From: Planococcus maritimus
Lineage (GTDB): Bacteria > Bacillota > Bacilli > Bacillales_A > Planococcaceae
Direction: 5' to 3'
Assembly: GCF_001592825.1 (NCBI RefSeq)
Contig: NZ_LTZG01000011.1
Coordinates: forward strand, 248,001 to 312,000
DNA: 64,000 nt
Position numbers and translations under genes: made by a program. Positions within the stretch are counted from its first letter, which is position 1. The number at the start of each line of letters is the position of its first letter. Positions 34,808-42,736 of the stretch are shown piece after piece. The notes beneath the pieces were generated by a model. That model saw nothing but the letters and a program-made list of their open reading frames with translations. It was not told the origin of the DNA and searched no databases.

Positions 34808-37800
34808 TCAATCTCTAACCGCTTCAATCCCCAGCTCATCTAACTGAACCCACAAACTCTCCAATGCTTTTACTTTATCAAAGTAAAACTCGCGTCCGCG
34901 TACACGCCAAAATTTCCAGCCTGCCCGCTCCAGGGATTCCTGGCGTCTCATATCTTCTTCGAATTTCTCTGGGCCGTGCCATTTCTCTCCGTCGCATTCG
35001 ACGGCTAGGCGGTCGCGCAACCCTTCGACAACGAGGTCGATGCGGTATTGACCGACTTTCACTTGTGGTGTGACTTTATAGCCGCGTGCTAAGAGCATGC
35101 GGAGTACGTCGACTTCAAATGGTGAGTCGCATTGCTCTTCTAGATCCGCCACTTGCTCATTCAGGCGAGTCGGGTTCATGCAATAGCTCAGCAAGCGGTA
35201 GCGCAAGTCTTCCGTGTTGAGATCTTCCAGATCCACTGAGTGGTACAAGCGCATCTGGTTTTTCGCGCGGCTTGCGGCGACATTGAAACGCTGCTTGTCC
35301 GAGGTTTTTGTCAAGGCCATAAATCTACGGTTCGGTGCGGTGACCATGGACAGGAAGATGATGTCGCGCTCGTCCCCTTGCAGCGTATACGGATTTCCGC
35401 AAATGATTTTGCGTTCCACGAACTCCCGGTCACCGATTTCCTGGCGAATTCTTGTTTCTAGCAGCTTGTGCTGCTGGTTACCGAGGAGGGTGATGACACC
35501 AAAAGTTTGACCTTTCAATTTCGGGTCCTCGACCATTTCTGCCATGTCGGCAACGATTGCATCGATTTCCGCTTCGTTAATGTCTCGCTGCTCGCCGATG
35601 ACACCGTCATTCACTTTAATAGCAGTGACCGGCGGATCGATTTTCTCTTCATCGAGCGGTAAGCGCAACGGAATCATTTCTCCGCCATAGCTCATGTCGT
35701 TGGAGAACTGGATAATTTCCGGCACGCAACGGAAATGTTCGCGCAGCATGAGCTTGCCTTCTTTCGGGAAAGTCTGCTCAGCAATCTCGTACAGCGACAA
35801 GTTGCCGTCAAACAAGTCGGCATTTGGTATGCCTTTCAAGTGGCGGCGTACCAATTCGTAGACATCGTCTTGTTTGGTGCCGATTGATTGCGGGCTGATC
35901 TGTTCATCATCTCCAACGACGACCACTTTCTTGCCGCGAAGCAGCACATTGACTGCGAACAAATCGCATTGGCTGCTTTCATCGAAAATGATGACGTCGA
36001 ACTTCTCGTTTGTCACCGGGAAGTTCTCCAGCACTTGGTTGATCGGCATAATCCACACAGGGATGGCACTTTGAGCGGTTTTCATTTCCTCTCTTGCGCC
36101 TTGCAAGTTGCGCTTGGCGGACTTTCCGCTGCCTTTTCCGAAACGCTTGATATACGTTTTCCATGCAGACAAGGCCCGTTTTTCTTCTTCAGTGATCCGT
36201 TGTACTTGGTTCTTCCAAGTTGACGCACTAACGATTGAGCGGACCAAGCGCTTCTGTTCTTTATGTTCTTCTTCCAGCTGCTTTTTCAACAGAGTGATGT
36301 TCATGTCTTTCGTTTCATCGAGCCACGACTGCAGTTTTTTCAATTCGAATGCTTCTAGATGGTGTTCCGGTTTCTCGACAGCTGATCCGACAGACAGCTC
36401 ATACAATTTCGCGGTCAGTGGCAAAGTCTCACCGGATTGTCCGACCAGTTCATAGAAACGTATAGCTTTCGCCTTGGTCAGCTGTAATTGCTCCAGCTTC
36501 ATCAACAGCCCGTCCCATTTCGCCGTATCTCTATTGATATAAGCTTCCTTGAATTCCTGCATGACCGGATGCATATCCGTTTGCGCACTCAAGGTCTGCA
36601 ATTTGCCTAGATCCTGCTTGTACTGTTCTTCCCATTTCAAGTACTCGACCCGTTTGATGACGAGATCCAAGTCTTTGCTTAATTGCTGGCACTCGTCAAT
36701 TGAATAGAGGTCGACTTTGTATAAATTGTAGCGCGTCAGCTTGGATTTTAATGCTTTGGTCGAATCAGCCGTTTTCATGATGAGCTTCAATTCGGCCAAG
36801 CGCTCTTCGAGTAAATGCGGGAAGCGTCTTTCTTCGACGTCGATTGTCGTGTGGCCGATCTCTTCCATATTGGCATTTAACAAGCGCGCGGATTCTCGCT
36901 TCACCCATTCGTGTTCCAAATACATTTCCAGTACTTCGATGTCGCCGAGCGTTTTGATGGAAGCATCGTTTAATACGGGGTCTTCAAACAAATATTTCGT
37001 TTGCTTGCCTTTGGTCAAAAAGAACAGGAAGTTCGGCTTTTTGCCGTTTTCAAGCGGTTCTCTCGCAATGGAAACATCCGCTTTCAATTCTTCCGCACTC
37101 TTGTTTGGCAGCTTCACTTGGTATGCGACGAGTTTATTGTAAGAAGCGAATAATCTTTCATTGGCTCCGGATAGTTTCTCTATGAGCTCACGCCATCTTG
37201 CTTCTCGAGGGCCACCTGCTTTAACATCATCTAAAATCAAACGGAAAGGGCCATTTTCTGTAATAGCAGACATTCCAATGATTTTATCGAGTTCTTTTTG
37301 GAGGATTTTGAGTTCATTTTCTTCTAGCGGGTATTTATATTTCTCAAGGATTGCCTTGCCTTGTTCATTTGCATGTTCTAATTGCTTTTCTGCATCTAGG
37401 AAAGAGGTGAAAGACGAACTGTTTTGGATGTCAGACCCGACTTCAGGAAGCAGTTCTTTATGCAGCGGCAAGTCTTCTTGTGCCAACTCTTTTTTCAATG
37501 CCCATAATTCGGTGAAGTCTACATTGTTTAACGGGAAGGTTTGGTCCATCGTCAACTCATCTTGGATCCAGCTGTAATCGATCTCCGATTCGGCTAGACG
37601 TTTTGCTACGTCATATTTGAATAGCTTTTCTCCTTTGTATTGGAGAATGGTCCCTTCTTTTTCAGCATATGCTTTCAATTGGTTTTTCAATGTCGCTTCA
37701 TCGCGTCTACTTTGTTTTAAGGCATCCTTATCGCGTGCGATTTCTTTTTCCAGGCGATCGACATCAAGTTCGCCCAGCTTCTCGCCGATGACGCGGATCG

Positions 37801-39139
37801 ATTGCTCAATTTCCTGTAGCGATTCACGTCCGCCGCCAAGCACCGGCACGCACAAGTCTCTAATTTCTTGAGGGATTTTGTTTTTCAATACTTTCAACGG
37901 ACTTTCTTTTTGACTGGTAATGAGGATCTTTTTGCCTTCAGATAAAAAGTGGGAAACCAAGTTTGCAATGGTGTGGGTCTTCCCAGTTCCAGGAGGCCCT
38001 TGTACAGTTACGCCTTGATGATGCGAAATGCGCTTGATGATGGCCTTTTGCTGTTCATTGGATTCCAGCGGAAAATAGAGGATATCGTCTTCAAAATTGT
38101 TTCCTCCGTCGGTTTCTGCTGTCGAGTTTTCTTCAGGAGCATTTTCGACTCGTTCGCCGATAATGGAAGTGACTGTATCCGGTAGTTCCAGTTCATCATT
38201 GGCAATGCCGTCAATGATTTGGGTTAAGTCGTCCCGCAGCACTCGCGCATTTTTTGTTCTCAGTGAGAGCATGTGATGAGTATAAACAGATGGATGTTCC
38301 ATTGGCGTCTTAGCTGTTTGGCCGTCGATGAACCTTCCATTAGCATCAAAGGTTTGAATGAATTGCGTGAAGAAGTCATTCATATCTTCTGTGATTTCAC
38401 GTGTCTGGACGTCTCTCCACAAACCATTGATCGTTTGAACATTCGGAATGGATATACCAGAGAAGATTTCGCGCTCCACAACAACTGCTTGATCGACGAG
38501 TTTCACAACAATAATCCCTTTTACAGAGTCCAAATCCAGTTCCACTTTGCTCGTTAATAGCGGCGAACGGATTGTGCCGATTTTTGGGTCTGGATGTTTC
38601 CATGTAAAGAGGCCTTTGCCATAAATGAACTCCAAGGACTCCCCTTCTTTTTCAAGCTGGGTGATGAGATCAAAAAATTCTTCGTATTTTTCTAGAATGT
38701 GTTTTTTCTCCTTTAAATTCTCAGCCCATTCTTTCCACTGGGCTGTCCAAGTCCCATAAGAGTGTATGCGCTTTTTATCATCGATAAACAGTTCTTCTTT
38801 TTTCCCACCATTCGCTGTCTCTACCTTTTTCCCTACTACATAAGAAGGCTTTTGATTTTCCTTTTTCGGATCAAAGCTCAACCAATCTTTAAATATGGCG
38901 TGAGGCGCTGGAGGTGTCTTATCTTTTTCAGTGATTGTCGGCCTATGGATCTCCATTAAGTTCTCTTCGTTATGGCATTCGTCAAATACGAAGCAGCCTT
39001 CCAATAGCTTCATGTCATCCAGGTTCCAATTCTTCTCATATTCCGAGTAATCCCGGATGATCTTCCCTACCAGATTATTCAATGCGAGCATATACTCGAA
39101 GAAATTTTTCGCTTTATCTGTAGCAGTGATAGTTTCCAA
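34808..39139 (-). CDS. SF1 (Upf1-like) helicase with C-terminal Vsr/DUF559-like nuclease, 1443 aa
   Basis: A superfamily 1 helicase: Walker A GPPGTGKTHT (381-389), Walker B IIFDESSQCD, motif III VVGDDEQISP, motif IV REHFRCVPEI, motifs V-VI TLQGDERDIIF and FNVAASRAKNQM. A long coiled-coil insert (~430-1000) separates motifs Ia and II. From ~1336 on, a nuclease domain follows: SPFEVDVLRML, QYRIDLVVEG, LAVECDGEKWHG, WRVRGREFYFD, as in Vsr/DUF559 endonucleases. Such fusions occur in defence islands and probably unwind and cut invading nucleic acid. The start is TTG 39139, 6 nt after GAGGTG; a GTG at 39148 overlaps that site and is less likely. Confidence 0.85.
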   Translation of the reverse strand: METITATDKAKNFFEYMLALNNLVGKIIRDYSEYEKNWNLDDMKLLEGCFVFDECHNEENLMEIHRPTITEKDKTPPAPHAIFKDWLSFDPKKENQKPSYVVGKKVETANGGKKEELFIDDKKRIHSYGTWTAQWKEWAENLKEKKHILEKYEEFFDLITQLEKEGESLEFIYGKGLFTWKHPDPKIGTIRSPLLTSKVELDLDSVKGIIVVKLVDQAVVVEREIFSGISIPNVQTINGLWRDVQTREITEDMNDFFTQFIQTFDANGRFIDGQTAKTPMEHPSVYTHHMLSLRTKNARVLRDDLTQIIDGIANDELELPDTVTSIIGERVENAPEENSTAETDGGNNFEDDILYFPLESNEQQKAIIKRISHHQGVTVQGPPGTGKTHTIANLVSHFLSEGKKILITSQKESPLKVLKNKIPQEIRDLCVPVLGGGRESLQEIEQSIRVIGEKLGELDVDRLEKEIARDKDALKQSRRDEATLKNQLKAYAEKEGTILQYKGEKLFKYDVAKRLAESEIDYSWIQDELTMDQTFPLNNVDFTELWALKKELAQEDLPLHKELLPEVGSDIQNSSSFTSFLDAEKQLEHANEQGKAILEKYKYPLEENELKILQKELDKIIGMSAITENGPFRLILDDVKAGGPREARWRELIEKLSGANERLFASYNKLVAYQVKLPNKSAEELKADVSIAREPLENGKKPNFLFFLTKGKQTKYLFEDPVLNDASIKTLGDIEVLEMYLEHEWVKRESARLLNANMEEIGHTTIDVEERRFPHLLEERLAELKLIMKTADSTKALKSKLTRYNLYKVDLYSIDECQQLSKDLDLVIKRVEYLKWEEQYKQDLGKLQTLSAQTDMHPVMQEFKEAYINRDTAKWDGLLMKLEQLQLTKAKAIRFYELVGQSGETLPLTAKLYELSVGSAVEKPEHHLEAFELKKLQSWLDETKDMNITLLKKQLEEEHKEQKRLVRSIVSASTWKNQVQRITEEEKRALSAWKTYIKRFGKGSGKSAKRNLQGAREEMKTAQSAIPVWIMPINQVLENFPVTNEKFDVIIFDESSQCDLFAVNVLLRGKKVVVVGDDEQISPQSIGTKQDDVYELVRRHLKGIPNADLFDGNLSLYEIAEQTFPKEGKLMLREHFRCVPEIIQFSNDMSYGGEMIPLRLPLDEEKIDPPVTAIKVNDGVIGEQRDINEAEIDAIVADMAEMVEDPKLKGQTFGVITLLGNQQHKLLETRIRQEIGDREFVERKIICGNPYTLQGDERDIIFLSMVTAPNRRFMALTKTSDKQRFNVAASRAKNQMRLYHSVDLEDLNTEDLRYRLLSYCMNPTRLNEQVADLEEQCDSPFEVDVLRMLLARGYKVTPQVKVGQYRIDLVVEGLRDRLAVECDGEKWHGPEKFEEDMRRQESLERAGWKFWRVRGREFYFDKVKALESLWVQLDELGIEAVRD

Positions 39140-39347
39140 GATGAACACCTCTTTTCATTATTCTAATGTCTCAGCTTCTGTTGACTTTAGAGGCTAATCA
39201 ATTGATATTTTAATACTATTATTATTATCATGTGCCTAATTTTACCAACAAGATCGGCTTTTCACAAGGCGACATGACAACTTCTGAATGAGAAACCGAA
39301 GTTTCATTTCCACTGTAGTTGATTAACTTCGCAATTAACACGCCGTC

Positions 39348-39409
39348 ATATTTAACGTAAAAAATAGCGGTATATTTTACTGTTAAATATTTAGTGAGCT
39401 TGCTATAAT
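39348..39409 (+). promoter_or_regulatory. Promoter and likely operator of the toxin-antitoxin pair
   Basis: TGCTATAAT (39401-39409) is a perfect extended -10. Upstream, ATATTTAACGTAAAA (39348-39362) and TTTTACTGTTAAATAT (39375-39390) form an inverted repeat with one unmatched base. The second arm covers the -35 position, as expected for autorepression by an antitoxin complex. Confidence 0.65.
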
Positions 39410-39437
39410 TAAAGCAAATATAAAGGAGTTGAACCTT

Positions 39438-39797
39438 ATGGCCACTGACACTCCCAAAAAACCGCAATTTAACGTAGACCAGATTACTTCTGCTTCCAAG
39501 GCAGCCAAACAATTGGCTCACATACGAGCTGCAGCTAAAAAAGAACCCCAGTTCATTTCCGCCAATAATACAATCGATTCTGTAATTTTAGACTATGCAC
39601 AATACGAAAAAATGTACCAAGAGTTAGAAACGTACCGCGAACTGAATTGGTATGAAGAGATCGCAAGAAGAGCAGCTGAAGCTGAGGCACATCCTGAACA
39701 AACGATTCCGCTTCGGGAGGCTGTTGGAGAAGAAAGCTACACACGAATCATGGCAATCGATCCAGACGACATCTCCGATGACGAGCTGTTCGAGTAA
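39438..39797 (+). CDS. Antitoxin of a RelE/ParE-type module, 119 aa
   Basis: A small acidic protein. The middle segment TIDSVILDYAQYEKMYQELE is typical of Phd/YefM-like antitoxins, where the C-terminus wraps around the toxin. The first ~30 residues are basic. The ATG at 39438 has AAAGGAG 9 nt upstream; an earlier TTG at 39429 has none. It ends one base before the toxin ATG. By analogy with known pairs it neutralises the toxin and represses the shared promoter at the palindrome upstream. Confidence 0.75.
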   Translation: MATDTPKKPQFNVDQITSASKAAKQLAHIRAAAKKEPQFISANNTIDSVILDYAQYEKMYQELETYRELNWYEEIARRAAEAEAHPEQTIPLREAVGEESYTRIMAIDPDDISDDELFE

Positions 39798-39798
39798 T

Positions 39799-40143
39799 AT
39801 GAGCGAGGACAATTTTGTTTTAACCTTTCATCCAAAAGCACAGAAAGAATACAGTAAATTGGACGGAAGCAGCCGCAACCTGGTTGACAAAGGCCTAGCC
39901 AAACTAAGATTTCGTGCTGATGAAATCGGTAAGCCTCTCTCTAATAAACGCAGCAGCGTGTTGACGGGTTGCCGCGAATTGAAATTCAAACAGGCCGGAT
40001 TGCGGGTCGTCTATCGGTTAACTGGAGAAAAACAAGACCAGCTGGAGATCGTCTGGATCTTGTCTACAGGAAATCGGTCAGATGAGGAAGCCTTCACTGA
40101 TTCTGCAAAGCGCTTGAAAGAAATGATGGATAGAAAACGCTAA
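39799..40143 (+). CDS. RelE/ParE superfamily toxin, 114 aa
   Basis: FHPKAQKEYSKLDGSSRNLVDKGLAKL, then CRELKFKQAGLRVVYRL and EIVWILSTGNRSD fit the RelE/ParE fold, in which toxins cleave mRNA on the ribosome or inhibit gyrase. The conserved basic residues of the sheet (K and R in ELKFKQAGLRVVYR) are present, so it looks functional. ATG follows the antitoxin TAA after one base; an in-frame longer version from 39652 overlaps the antitoxin and is not real. A strong terminator begins at the stop codon. The pair sits at the right edge of the island and may stabilise it. Confidence 0.8.
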   Translation: MSEDNFVLTFHPKAQKEYSKLDGSSRNLVDKGLAKLRFRADEIGKPLSNKRSSVLTGCRELKFKQAGLRVVYRLTGEKQDQLEIVWILSTGNRSDEEAFTDSAKRLKEMMDRKR

Positions 40144-40170
40144 AAAGCTCGCAGTTGCTGCGAGCTTTTT
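40142..40170 (+). terminator. Terminator of the toxin-antitoxin operon
   Basis: AAAAAGCTCGCAG ttg CTGCGAGCTTTTT, a perfect 13-bp hairpin overlapping the toxin stop codon. Confidence 0.9.
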
Positions 40171-40199
40171 GAATGTCTTTTATTCATATTTGTTCTTTA

Positions 40200-40361
40200 T
40201 TAATCCTCTTCCTCTTCTTCCCCTTCACCATCTTCTGTTTCAGTCATCGTATCCTCAGCGCCGTCGTTTTCTTCGAGCTGATCTGTTTCCGGTTCGCTAT
40301 CGCCTGAGCATGCGGACAATGCCAAGCCGCTCGCGAAGAGGATGGCTGCGAATTTTTTCAT
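40200..40361 (-). CDS. Small acidic lipoprotein, 53 aa
   Basis: MKKFAAILFASGLALSAC is a lipoprotein signal with lipobox LSAC; the mature part is ~35 residues, almost all Asp/Glu/Thr/Gly, ending GEEEEED. The start at 40361 has AAAGGA ~9 nt upstream. Such short acidic lipoproteins are common in Planococcaceae; no function known. Confidence 0.6.
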   Translation of the reverse strand: MKKFAAILFASGLALSACSGDSEPETDQLEENDGAEDTMTETEDGEGEEEEED

Positions 40362-40551
40362 TTCTATCCGTCCTTTCTTGTTGGGTTTTGATGTTCTATT
40401 TATTTTTTTGTTCACCGTGGCTATTTTTATTACCAAATAAATGGGTGTTACAAGGTCATTACCCGCTCATTAAAAGCACATAACCTATTTAGTCGAAACT
40501 CCAGTAACTTTTATCAGCGCATGTCCGTCTAGCTTTCAAAGGGGTGAAGCC

Positions 40552-40815
40552 ATGAAGTGCTTGAGTTTGCTGATTATACTTTATATGTTTCTATTCGGCT
40601 GTATCCAAGCACCTGAAATTACTGAATCCGAAGCTATCGCAATCATTGAACAGCTGCATACCAATTCTTTCGGGACAGCTGAAGTGATTTCCATTGACTA
40701 TCACTTCGGGCGTTACGCGGTGGAATGGGAAAACGAAGGGAATTGCGAATGGGGCATCGATCATGTCGATGGGGATGATGGCAGCGTAACAATGAAACAA
40801 GCGTCGATCTGTTAG
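40552..40815 (+). CDS. Small lipoprotein, 87 aa
   Basis: A signal with lipobox LFGC at residues ~14-17, then ITESEAIAIIEQLHTNSFGTAEVISIDYHFGRYAVEWENE, a PepSY-like alpha-beta pattern (inferred), ending in QASIC. AGGGGTG precedes the ATG. Own terminator. Surface-anchored; no specific role assigned. Confidence 0.65.
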   Translation: MKCLSLLIILYMFLFGCIQAPEITESEAIAIIEQLHTNSFGTAEVISIDYHFGRYAVEWENEGNCEWGIDHVDGDDGSVTMKQASIC

Positions 40816-40833
40816 CGATCGACGCTTGTTTTG
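40798..40833. terminator. Terminator between the lipoprotein and the M48 protease genes
   Basis: AAGCGTCGATC...GATCGACGCTT perfect 11-bp arms, overlapping the end of the lipoprotein gene, followed by TGTTTTG on the plus strand. Confidence 0.8.
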
Positions 40834-40842
40834 TGGGATTTG

Positions 40843-42132
40843 TTAATAGTCTTGTTCGAGCATTTCTAGAAATTCTTCTTCGGAATCTACGCCCATTTCA
40901 TCAATAGCGCTCAAGCCTTCTGGTCCTTCAAATGCTGGATCGGCTCCATTTTCGATAAGCAGTTTGGCGCTTTCGTAATCTTCATACATGATGGCAGTTG
41001 CTAAGGCCGTCATGTAAATATCGGATGTGTTCACATCAGCGCCTGCATCCACTAATGTTTGGATAACACCTGGATCGCCCCAGTAGATCGCGTACATCAA
41101 GGCATCAGAGCCTTCCGAGTCTTTCGCGTGAATGTCCTCGCCATCAGCGAGTGCTTGTTCGACTCCGGCTAAATCGCCATCTGCGGCAGCGGTCATCAGT
41201 GGCGTCTCCCCTTCGACGGTATACATTTCATCGTAAAACGCATCGTCAAATTCGGGTAAGAACGAATTGGCAATAGCTGCAGTGGTGGTGAATATGCCAA
41301 CGACACCGGCATATGCCAAGCTCATGACTACAGCGACAGCGATAGCACCAAGAGCGATGCGCCCGTGTTTCGGCTGATAGAAGACGACATCCGCCTTGTT
41401 GAACTGGTCGATCGACTGGATGCGCTTTGGCAGACGCGGGTGCGTAGAGAGCACTTCGCTCAACCAGACGATGGCGTTGGATTCTGTTGCGATTTGTTCG
41501 CGGTAGGCGTCTTCGTTTACTTCCAAGTATGCTTTCTTGCCGATCCCCAGCAGCGTCAATGCGCGTTTTGCGGCAGCGGCATCTTGGATTTCAAAGGCGG
41601 CTTGGCGGTCGCATGTGTATTCACACGAGCGGCTGTACGCCGTGCTGAGGAACGGGATGAAGCCAGCTGGTAAGATCAATAAGTTTTTCCAGACGTGGCG
41701 GCGTTTTATGTGAGTCAGTTCGTGGGCGATGATAAAGTCCAGTTCCGCCTGGCCTTGTTCGCGCGCCAGTTCAAACACTTCCGAGTACAAGACGACCATG
41801 TCGCGGCCGAAAAAGCGCGTCGCAAACGCGTTAAGTGCGCCTTCGGATTGGATGACGAAAACGTCCGGGACTTTGCTGAGCTCCATTTGCGCAGACAAGG
41901 TTTGCACGCGTTCGTAGACATCCGGGAATTGACGTTCGTGGATCCGAACGCCGTTTCCGCGGATCGATCCAAGCATGACTGCATTGGCGAATAGTAAAAA
42001 CGCAAAAACCGTCAAGGCGATACCGATTCCGATAATCGATACGGCCGCTAATACATAAATCAACACACTAAATATCACACTTAAAATAAAATAAATACTC
42101 TCTCTATCTGATTGAATGTTCGTCCTGCTCAT
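40843..42132 (-). CDS. M48 (HtpX-like) membrane metalloprotease with ankyrin repeats, 429 aa
   Basis: Two membrane helices (~15-55) are followed by a peptidase M48 domain with the zinc motif H137-E-L-T-H141 and the downstream SCEYTCD third ligand region. A third membrane segment (~255-280) leads to a C-terminal domain of ~3 ankyrin repeats (GETPLMTAAADGDLAGV, SDALMYAIYWGDPGV, LATAIMYEDYESAKLLIENGADP). HtpX-type proteases degrade misfolded membrane proteins. Ankyrin repeats suggest substrate or partner binding; by topology they could be on either side. ATG 42132 is best spaced (6 nt) from GGGAG. Isolated gene. Confidence 0.85.
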   Translation of the reverse strand: MSRTNIQSDRESIYFILSVIFSVLIYVLAAVSIIGIGIALTVFAFLLFANAVMLGSIRGNGVRIHERQFPDVYERVQTLSAQMELSKVPDVFVIQSEGALNAFATRFFGRDMVVLYSEVFELAREQGQAELDFIIAHELTHIKRRHVWKNLLILPAGFIPFLSTAYSRSCEYTCDRQAAFEIQDAAAAKRALTLLGIGKKAYLEVNEDAYREQIATESNAIVWLSEVLSTHPRLPKRIQSIDQFNKADVVFYQPKHGRIALGAIAVAVVMSLAYAGVVGIFTTTAAIANSFLPEFDDAFYDEMYTVEGETPLMTAAADGDLAGVEQALADGEDIHAKDSEGSDALMYAIYWGDPGVIQTLVDAGADVNTSDIYMTALATAIMYEDYESAKLLIENGADPAFEGPEGLSAIDEMGVDSEEEFLEMLEQDY

Positions 42133-42396
42133 CATTTTCTCCCTTTCCATTTGGAATATCTTACATATAATAGCACTTACTGCTCATTTGGAGAATAGAT
42201 TTTTTTGGTGTGGGATAAATTATTTTTATTATGGTGAAAACTTGCCTTTTAACACCTGTAAGATCGGCAAACCGCAACTCGCTATCGCTATTTTTCACTT
42301 ACACACCACTTCCATAATTAGGGTTCTGTGTTAAACTGTGATCAATAAATCAGAACCTCACCTAAGATTGGCATCCACCAAAGGAGGCTATTCGAT

Positions 42397-42687
42397 ATGG
42401 AATATCTTGCCGCCAGTGGCATTTTGCTTGTCTCGCTGCTACTTGCCTATCAGCTCAGTAAGGGCTATTCGCGAAAAGGCAAATACATCATTTGGGGCGT
42501 CACGACGATGTTTGTCATTTGTCCGCTGTTTTCCTGGCTCGTCAGTATGGGCTACGCGCATTATGAACAAAGCGGCTGGGCTGCAGTAGCGATGCTCGCC
42601 ATACTATACCCCAGCACGTTTATTGCCGGTTTGGTCATTTTATTGATGGGCATTTTCCGCAAGAAAGACGCTGTTCGCAGAATTTAA
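42397..42687 (+). CDS. Small membrane protein, 96 aa
   Basis: Three predicted membrane helices (~3-22, ~32-52, ~62-85) and a basic C-terminus (FRKKDAVRRI). AAAGGAGG lies ~9 nt upstream of the ATG. A longer alternative frame from 42338 lacks a site. Own terminator, convergent with the ABC permease. No family recognised. Confidence 0.6.
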   Translation: MEYLAASGILLVSLLLAYQLSKGYSRKGKYIIWGVTTMFVICPLFSWLVSMGYAHYEQSGWAAVAMLAILYPSTFIAGLVILLMGIFRKKDAVRRI

Positions 42688-42697
42688 GGCTCAATAC

Positions 42698-42735
42698 AAA
42701 AAAAAGCGCTCCGCCAACTGGCAGAGCGCTTTTTC
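42698..42735. terminator. Bidirectional terminator
   Basis: AAAAAGCGCTC-GCCA / TGGC-GAGCGCTTTTT hairpin with A- and T-tracts on its two sides, between the convergent 96-aa and ABC permease genes. Confidence 0.85.
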
Positions 42736-42736
42736 G

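Noticed and set aside
39652..39798. N-terminal extension of the RelE/ParE toxin
   Set aside because: Overlaps the antitoxin gene in another frame; the ATG at 39799 gives the family's normal length.
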